Source of the DNA: Acetobacteraceae bacterium
Lineage (GTDB): Bacteria > Pseudomonadota > Alphaproteobacteria > Acetobacterales > Acetobacteraceae
Assembly: GCA_003133265.1 (NCBI GenBank)
Contig: PKWQ01000210.1
Coordinates: forward strand, 2,940-11,819
Direction of reading: 5' to 3'
Length of the DNA: 8,880 nt
Numbering within the stretch: the stretch's first letter is position 1; each line of letters opens with the position of its first letter. Below the pieces are notes generated by a model that had not been told where the DNA came from, searched no databases, and worked only from the letters and a program-made list of their open reading frames with translations. This document shows, in pieces, positions 5,073-8,880 of this stretch. The translations under genes and the position numbers were made by a program.

Positions 5073-7289
5073 ATGAACCGCCTGCTTTACTCCTTGCGCC
5101 ATTGGCTGCTGCTGGCCGCCGGCCTGACTGCGTTGGGCGTAGTCCTCGCACTCAATGCCCAACGAGAGCATGGACGCGTCGAGGCGACTGAGCGCGAACG
5201 CCTGCAAACACAGTCCAAGGTGATCGAAGACAACCTGACGCGTCAGCTCACCGCCATCAACCTGAGTCTCGAATCCATCATGGCCGAAATGCCGTCTTGG
5301 CGAAATCGTGTCGGTGGCGAGGCTGAAGGCATGCGGCACCTCAGGACCTTGGACGCGGCCATGCCTTCGGTGCGCAGTTTCCTGGTGCTGGACGCACACG
5401 GAACGGTCACGCTTTCGGATCTGGATGAGTTGGTTGGTCGCGATTTTTCCCAGCGCGAATACTTTCAGGCGCCATTGCATTCGTTGAATCCGAAAACTCT
5501 TCACGTCAGTTCGCCCTTCAAAACGGTCCTGGGAAATTTCGTCATCACCGTGAGCCGCGGGGTCTTCGACCCCCATGGGAAGTTTGCCGGCGTGGTGGCA
5601 GCCGCCGTGGATCCGGTGGACATCCAAGTCTTGCTGGGATCGGTGCGCTACGCCGACGACATGCGTTCTCGGCTGGTGCACGGGGATGGCAAGGTATTTT
5701 TGATTGAGCCAGCGCGCGCCGATGTTTTGGGCGCGGATCTGTCGGCTTCCGATTCGTTTTTCAGCAGGCACATGAAAAGTGGCGCGCCGTTGAGCTACTT
5801 CAAGGCTGCGTCGGTGTCCACGGGCGACGAGCGCCTGTCCGTAGTGCGCACGATTCAGCCGCCTGAACTGGCGATGGACAAGCCACTGGTGATTGCCATC
5901 TCGCGCAATGCCGATGCGCTGTTCGCGCAATGGCGCCGCGATATTCGCGGCCAGTTGCTGGCCTATGCGCTGCTGGCGCTGTTGAGCGTCGCTGGCCTCC
6001 TCCTGTGGCGGCGTCTAAGCATGCAGCAGCGTTTGAACAATCAGCGGCTCAAGCTGGCGACTGCGGCGGCGGGTGTAGGCATCTGGGAGTTCACGCTCGC
6101 GACCAGGAGCTACCACTGGGACGACGCGATGTTTGCGCTGTTTGGGCTGGATCCAAAGACCGCCAACGCACGCAACGACGACTGGCACCAACTGATGTTG
6201 CCAGGGGAACTGGAACGCATCAAGGCCGCAACCCGTGCCGTGCTCAAAAGCGGTCAGCCCTTTGATCTGACGTTCCAGATTCGACGCCCCGACGGACAGC
6301 TGCGGTTCATGCGCAACCAGGCGGCCTTGCACGACGACGGAACGGGCAGGTACACGCGCCTGATCGGCACCACGGCCGACGTGACCGAACGCAAATCGCG
6401 CGAGGCCGATATGCGCATTGCCGCGACCGCTTTTGAATGCCAGGAGGCGATCGTCGTCACCGATGCGAACCAGCGGATTCTGCGCGTGAACCGCGCGTTC
6501 ACCGAAATGCACGGCTATAGCGCTGAAGAAGTATTGGGGCGCACGCCGCGCCTGCTGCAATCGGGTCGGCACGACCGCTCTTTTTACCGGGCCATGGCGG
6601 TCGAACTGGAGCGCGCAGGCACATGGCAGGGCGAAGTCTGGAACCGGCGCAAGAGCGGAGAGATTTTCCCCGAGTGGCTCAGCATCACGGCGGTGCGCAA
6701 CGACGAAGGCGTAGTGACCCACTACGTCGCCACCCAAACCGACATCACGCTACGCAAGGCCGCAGAAGACGAAATCAAACACCTGGCTTTTTACGACCCG
6801 CTCACGCACTTGGCCAATCGCCGCCTGCTGCACGACCGCCTGCACCAGGCTGTGGTGCAGGCGAAGCGCCAGCCCCAGCAGTTGGCGCTGCTGTTCGTCG
6901 ATCTGGACCGATTCAAGCCCGTCAACGACGAATTCGGGCACAAGGCAGGCGATGAACTGCTGCAGGCTGTAGCCCAGCGTTTGCAAGCCTGCGTGCGCGA
7001 ATCGGATACGGTGGCGCGCATTGGCGGCGACGAATTTGTGGTGCTGATCCCGGGCATCGCGTCCTCACAGGATGCGATCGGCGTCGCTCAGAAAATTCAC
7101 GCGGCCTTGAAGCAGGGTTTCACGATCTCGAACGGACAAACCTTCCTTATTTCTTCCAGCACGGGCATTGCCATCTACCCCGAGCACGGCCAGGACGAGG
7201 CCGAACTGACCGCCCATGCCGACGCTGCCATGTACCAGGCAAAAACGGCGGGACGGGACCGTTTCGTGCTGTATCAGGCGCAAGCCTGA
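5073..7289 (+). CDS. Membrane diguanylate cyclase: dCache-like sensor, PAS-PAS-GGDEF
   Basis: A 738-residue protein that should make c-di-GMP from two GTP. Order: transmembrane helix 1 (about 9-28), a periplasmic dCache/PDC-like sensor (about 35-280, with FLVLDAHGTVTLSD, QREYFQAP and FAGVVAAAVD), transmembrane helix 2 (about 293-313), PAS 1 (about 325-440), PAS 2 (about 445-562, with AFTEMHGYSAEEVLGRTPRLL), and a GGDEF domain (about 567-736). The GGDEF motif (651-655) is intact, so the enzyme should be active. The product-inhibition site RESD (642-645) stands exactly five residues before it, so feedback by c-di-GMP is likely. There is no EAL or HD-GYP domain. The ATG at 5073 is chosen because the first helix follows directly; no strong Shine-Dalgarno precedes it. 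It ends 11 bp from the convergent uvrA. The signal sensed is unknown: dCache domains often bind small organic acids or amino acids. Confidence 0.93.
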   Translation: MNRLLYSLRHWLLLAAGLTALGVVLALNAQREHGRVEATERERLQTQSKVIEDNLTRQLTAINLSLESIMAEMPSWRNRVGGEAEGMRHLRTLDAAMPSVRSFLVLDAHGTVTLSDLDELVGRDFSQREYFQAPLHSLNPKTLHVSSPFKTVLGNFVITVSRGVFDPHGKFAGVVAAAVDPVDIQVLLGSVRYADDMRSRLVHGDGKVFLIEPARADVLGADLSASDSFFSRHMKSGAPLSYFKAASVSTGDERLSVVRTIQPPELAMDKPLVIAISRNADALFAQWRRDIRGQLLAYALLALLSVAGLLLWRRLSMQQRLNNQRLKLATAAAGVGIWEFTLATRSYHWDDAMFALFGLDPKTANARNDDWHQLMLPGELERIKAATRAVLKSGQPFDLTFQIRRPDGQLRFMRNQAALHDDGTGRYTRLIGTTADVTERKSREADMRIAATAFECQEAIVVTDANQRILRVNRAFTEMHGYSAEEVLGRTPRLLQSGRHDRSFYRAMAVELERAGTWQGEVWNRRKSGEIFPEWLSITAVRNDEGVVTHYVATQTDITLRKAAEDEIKHLAFYDPLTHLANRRLLHDRLHQAVVQAKRQPQQLALLFVDLDRFKPVNDEFGHKAGDELLQAVAQRLQACVRESDTVARIGGDEFVVLIPGIASSQDAIGVAQKIHAALKQGFTISNGQTFLISSSTGIAIYPEHGQDEAELTAHADAAMYQAKTAGRDRFVLYQAQA

Positions 7290-7300
7290 ACGCCAGGTTT

Positions 7301-8880
7301 TCAGCGCGCCAACACCGGAGCCAGCGCCAGCCCCGTCGGTGTTCCCCGCTGCACCACCTGTTCGGGCGTGCCGCTGGCAACCACCAGGCCACCGCCCCGT
7401 CCGCCGTCAGGGCCCAGGTCCAGCACCCAATCGGCTTCGGCGATCACATCCAGGTCGTGCTCGATCACGATCACGGAGTGGCCGCTGTGCACCAGCCGGT
7501 GCAGCACCTGGATCAGCTTTTCCACGTCCGCCATGTGCAGTCCCACCGTGGGCTCGTCCAGCACGTACAGCGTGTGCGGCGCCTTCTGCCCGCGGCGCGT
7601 GATGTCGTCGCGCACCTTGCTCAGCTCGGTCACGAGCTTGATGCGCTGCGCTTCACCGCCGCTGAGGGTGGGTGAGGGTTGGCCCAGGGTGAGGTAGCCC
7701 AGGCCGACGTCCTTGAGCAACTGCAGGGGATGGGCGATGTTGGGCATGGCCGCGAAAAATTCCACGGCCTCGTCCACTTCCATCTGCAGCACTTCGCCGA
7801 TGTTGCGGCCGCGCCAGGTGACGGCCTGGGTCTCGGGGTTAAAGCGCGCCCCATGACAGACTTCGCACGGCACTTTCACGTCCGGCAAAAAGCTCATGGC
7901 GATGGTGCGTATGCCCTGGCCTTCGCAGCCGGGGCAGCGACCGTCGCCGGTGTTGAAGCTGAAGCGGCTCGCGCTGTAGCCGCGGGCCCGCGCCTCCAGC
8001 GTTTCGGCGAAGAGCTTGCGAATCGTGTCCCAAAAACCGATGTAGGTCGCGGGGCAGGAGCGCGGCGTTTTGCCGATCGGCGTCTGGTCCACTTCGAGCA
8101 CGCGGTCAATGCTCTCGAAGCCGCTGACCGAGGTGCAGCCGCTCCAGGCGATGCTGGCACCGGCGGCCAATGCGTCGCGCCCGGCCTTGGTGGAGCGCTG
8201 CGCCACGGCAGTTTGCACGCTGGCGAGCAACACGTCGCGCGCCAGCGTCGATTTGCCGGAGCCGGAGACGCCGGTGACGGCGACCAGGCGTTGCAGCGGA
8301 ACTTCGACGGTGAGGTTCTGCAGGTTGTGCAGGGTGGCGTTGTGGACCGTGAGCCAGGGCAGTACTTCGGGACCCGCGATATTGGGGTCTGAGTCCAATT
8401 TCGCAGCCGATTTTTTCTTGCTCGAAGCGTTCAATGCGAAATTGGAATCCGACCCCAAATTCACTCTCAGGGCTGTTTCCTCCCTCGCCCTCTGGGAGAG
8501 GGTTGGGGTGAGGGCTAAAGCCGTCGGCCTGCGCGCCTGCAGCGGATGCTTCATCGCGTGCAGCAGGTAGCGGCCGGTCTGCGAACCTTCAGCCTGCTCG
8601 ACATCGCTGACGCTGCCCTGGGCCACGAGTCGCCCGCCGCGTTTGCCGGCACCGGGGCCGATGTCGATGATGTGGTCGGCGGCGCGGATGGTGTCTTCGT
8701 CGTGCTCCACCACCACCAGCGTGTTGCCCTTGTCGCTCAGCGTCTTCAAGGCCTTGAGCAGGACGCGGTTGTCGCGCGCGTGCAGGCCGATGGTGGGTTC
8801 GTCCAGCACGTAGCACACACCCTGCAGGTTGCTGCCCAGTTGCGCCGCCAGCCGGATGCGCTGCGCCTCGCCGCCGCTCA
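7301..8880 (-). CDS. uvrA: UvrA-type excinuclease ABC subunit A (N-terminal part outside window)
   Basis: The C-terminal ~525 residues of a UvrA-family ATPase, the damage-recognition subunit of nucleotide excision repair. The frame is open to the right edge; the GTG at 8816-8818 is internal. In order: end of the first ATPase (signature SGGEAQRIRL, Walker B YVLDEPTIGLH), a linker, second Walker A GVSGSGKST (8246-8272), zinc finger CPGC-X19-CEVC (7925-7936 and 7856-7867), signature LSGGEAQRIKL (about 7633-7665) and Walker B LYVLDEPTVGLH (about 7540-7572). All key motifs are intact. Two features are odd. The linker before the second ATPase is about 70 residues instead of roughly 22 in E. coli, the excess being encoded by two dispersed repeats. 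The segment before the last Walker B (VRDDITRRGQKAPH) is also longer than in E. coli UvrA, so this may be a paralogue of the housekeeping gene. Convergent with the cyclase gene. Confidence 0.9.
   Translation of the reverse strand, partial: SGGEAQRIRLAAQLGSNLQGVCYVLDEPTIGLHARDNRVLLKALKTLSDKGNTLVVVEHDEDTIRAADHIIDIGPGAGKRGGRLVAQGSVSDVEQAEGSQTGRYLLHAMKHPLQARRPTALALTPTLSQRAREETALRVNLGSDSNFALNASSKKKSAAKLDSDPNIAGPEVLPWLTVHNATLHNLQNLTVEVPLQRLVAVTGVSGSGKSTLARDVLLASVQTAVAQRSTKAGRDALAAGASIAWSGCTSVSGFESIDRVLEVDQTPIGKTPRSCPATYIGFWDTIRKLFAETLEARARGYSASRFSFNTGDGRCPGCEGQGIRTIAMSFLPDVKVPCEVCHGARFNPETQAVTWRGRNIGEVLQMEVDEAVEFFAAMPNIAHPLQLLKDVGLGYLTLGQPSPTLSGGEAQRIKLVTELSKVRDDITRRGQKAPHTLYVLDEPTVGLHMADVEKLIQVLHRLVHSGHSVIVIEHDLDVIAEADWVLDLGPDGGRGGGLVVASGTPEQVVQRGTPTGLALAPVLAR
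8382..8458. repeat. Long inverted repeat inside uvrA (GGGGTC…AATTTCG type)
   Basis: Two 24-nt arms, 8382-8405 and 8435-8458, are reverse complements with two mismatches. Left arm ends are TTGGGGTC and AATTTCGCA; the right arm is the converse, TGCGAAATTGG…GACCCCAA. The loop is 29 nt. This pattern resembles the REP/MITE-like palindromes that I recall flanking or accompanying REP-associated (Y1) transposases in betaproteobacteria, normally between genes. Here it is read through in uvrA and encodes about 26 residues (including GSDSNFALNASSKKK). No transposase is in the window. Confidence 0.8.
8482..8514. repeat. Dispersed palindromic repeat (LTPTLSQR type) inside uvrA
   Basis: A compact hairpin: CCCTCT (8488-8493), a GGG loop, AGAGGG (8497-8502), plus outer CCCTC (8482-8486) and GAGGG (8510-8514). 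On the minus strand it is translated in frame as LTPTLSQRARE, the peptide typical of spurious or read-through translation of a repeat that is widespread between genes in proteobacteria. It lies only 23 bp from the other inverted repeat, in the linker before the second ATPase domain of UvrA. Confidence 0.8.

Noticed and set aside
5019..5930. 303-codon open frame on the minus strand
   Set aside because: It is antisense to the N-terminal sensor region of the diguanylate cyclase, and its composition is that of a shadow frame.
7290..7300. Bidirectional terminator between the cyclase and uvrA genes
   Set aside because: Only 11 bp separate the stop codons and no hairpin with a T tract is visible there.
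8382..8514. Possibility that the repeats break uvrA into a pseudogene
   Set aside because: The reading frame stays open through both repeats, and the downstream Walker A, zinc finger, signature and Walker B are intact.
8380..8516. CRISPR-like repeat array
   Set aside because: There are only inverted repeats of two unrelated families, with no regularly spaced direct repeats or cas genes.

Overview
The window looks like chromosomal DNA of a betaproteobacterium, most likely Burkholderiales near Comamonadaceae. The GC content is high. The monooxygenase resembles, from memory, the 3-hydroxybenzoate 4-hydroxylase (MobA) of Comamonas testosteroni, and the decayed exonuclease III tail carries an ending I associate with Burkholderiales enzymes. 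No mobile element with a transposase, CRISPR array, tRNA or rRNA is visible.

Layout, left to right. (1) The 3' part of a small ATP-dependent DNA ligase of the Lig E type (+), running in from beyond the left edge. (2) A convergent minus-strand pair: a RaiA/HPF-type ribosome-associated protein followed by a two-CBS-domain protein, 45 bp apart, probably one operon. (3) A minus-strand aromatic catabolism unit: a MarR-family regulator followed by the FAD monooxygenase. The 234 bp between them hold a consensus-like sigma70 promoter whose -10 box lies inside an inverted repeat, which is the arrangement expected of a MarR-repressed, substrate-induced gene. A second palindrome precedes the regulator and may serve autoregulation. 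(4) About 590 bp without an intact gene, less GC-rich than the flanks, holding a C-terminal fragment of exodeoxyribonuclease III (-). (5) A membrane-bound diguanylate cyclase (+) with a periplasmic dCache-like sensor, two PAS domains and an intact GGDEF domain. (6) The 3' part of a uvrA-type gene (-), convergent with the cyclase and leaving the window on the right.

Functionally, the monooxygenase should turn 3-hydroxybenzoate into protocatechuate. The ring-cleavage genes are not here, so the unit looks like a stand-alone peripheral module. The ligase and uvrA concern DNA repair, the HPF/CBS pair concerns stress or energy-linked ribosome inactivation, and the cyclase makes c-di-GMP in response to an extracellular signal. 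These look like independent functions side by side.

The most unusual structure is in uvrA. Two different families of dispersed palindromic repeat, normally intergenic, sit in frame inside the coding sequence and appear to be translated as an extra ~45-50 residue linker before the second ATP-binding domain. I see no convincing evidence of a wholly new multi-gene system.
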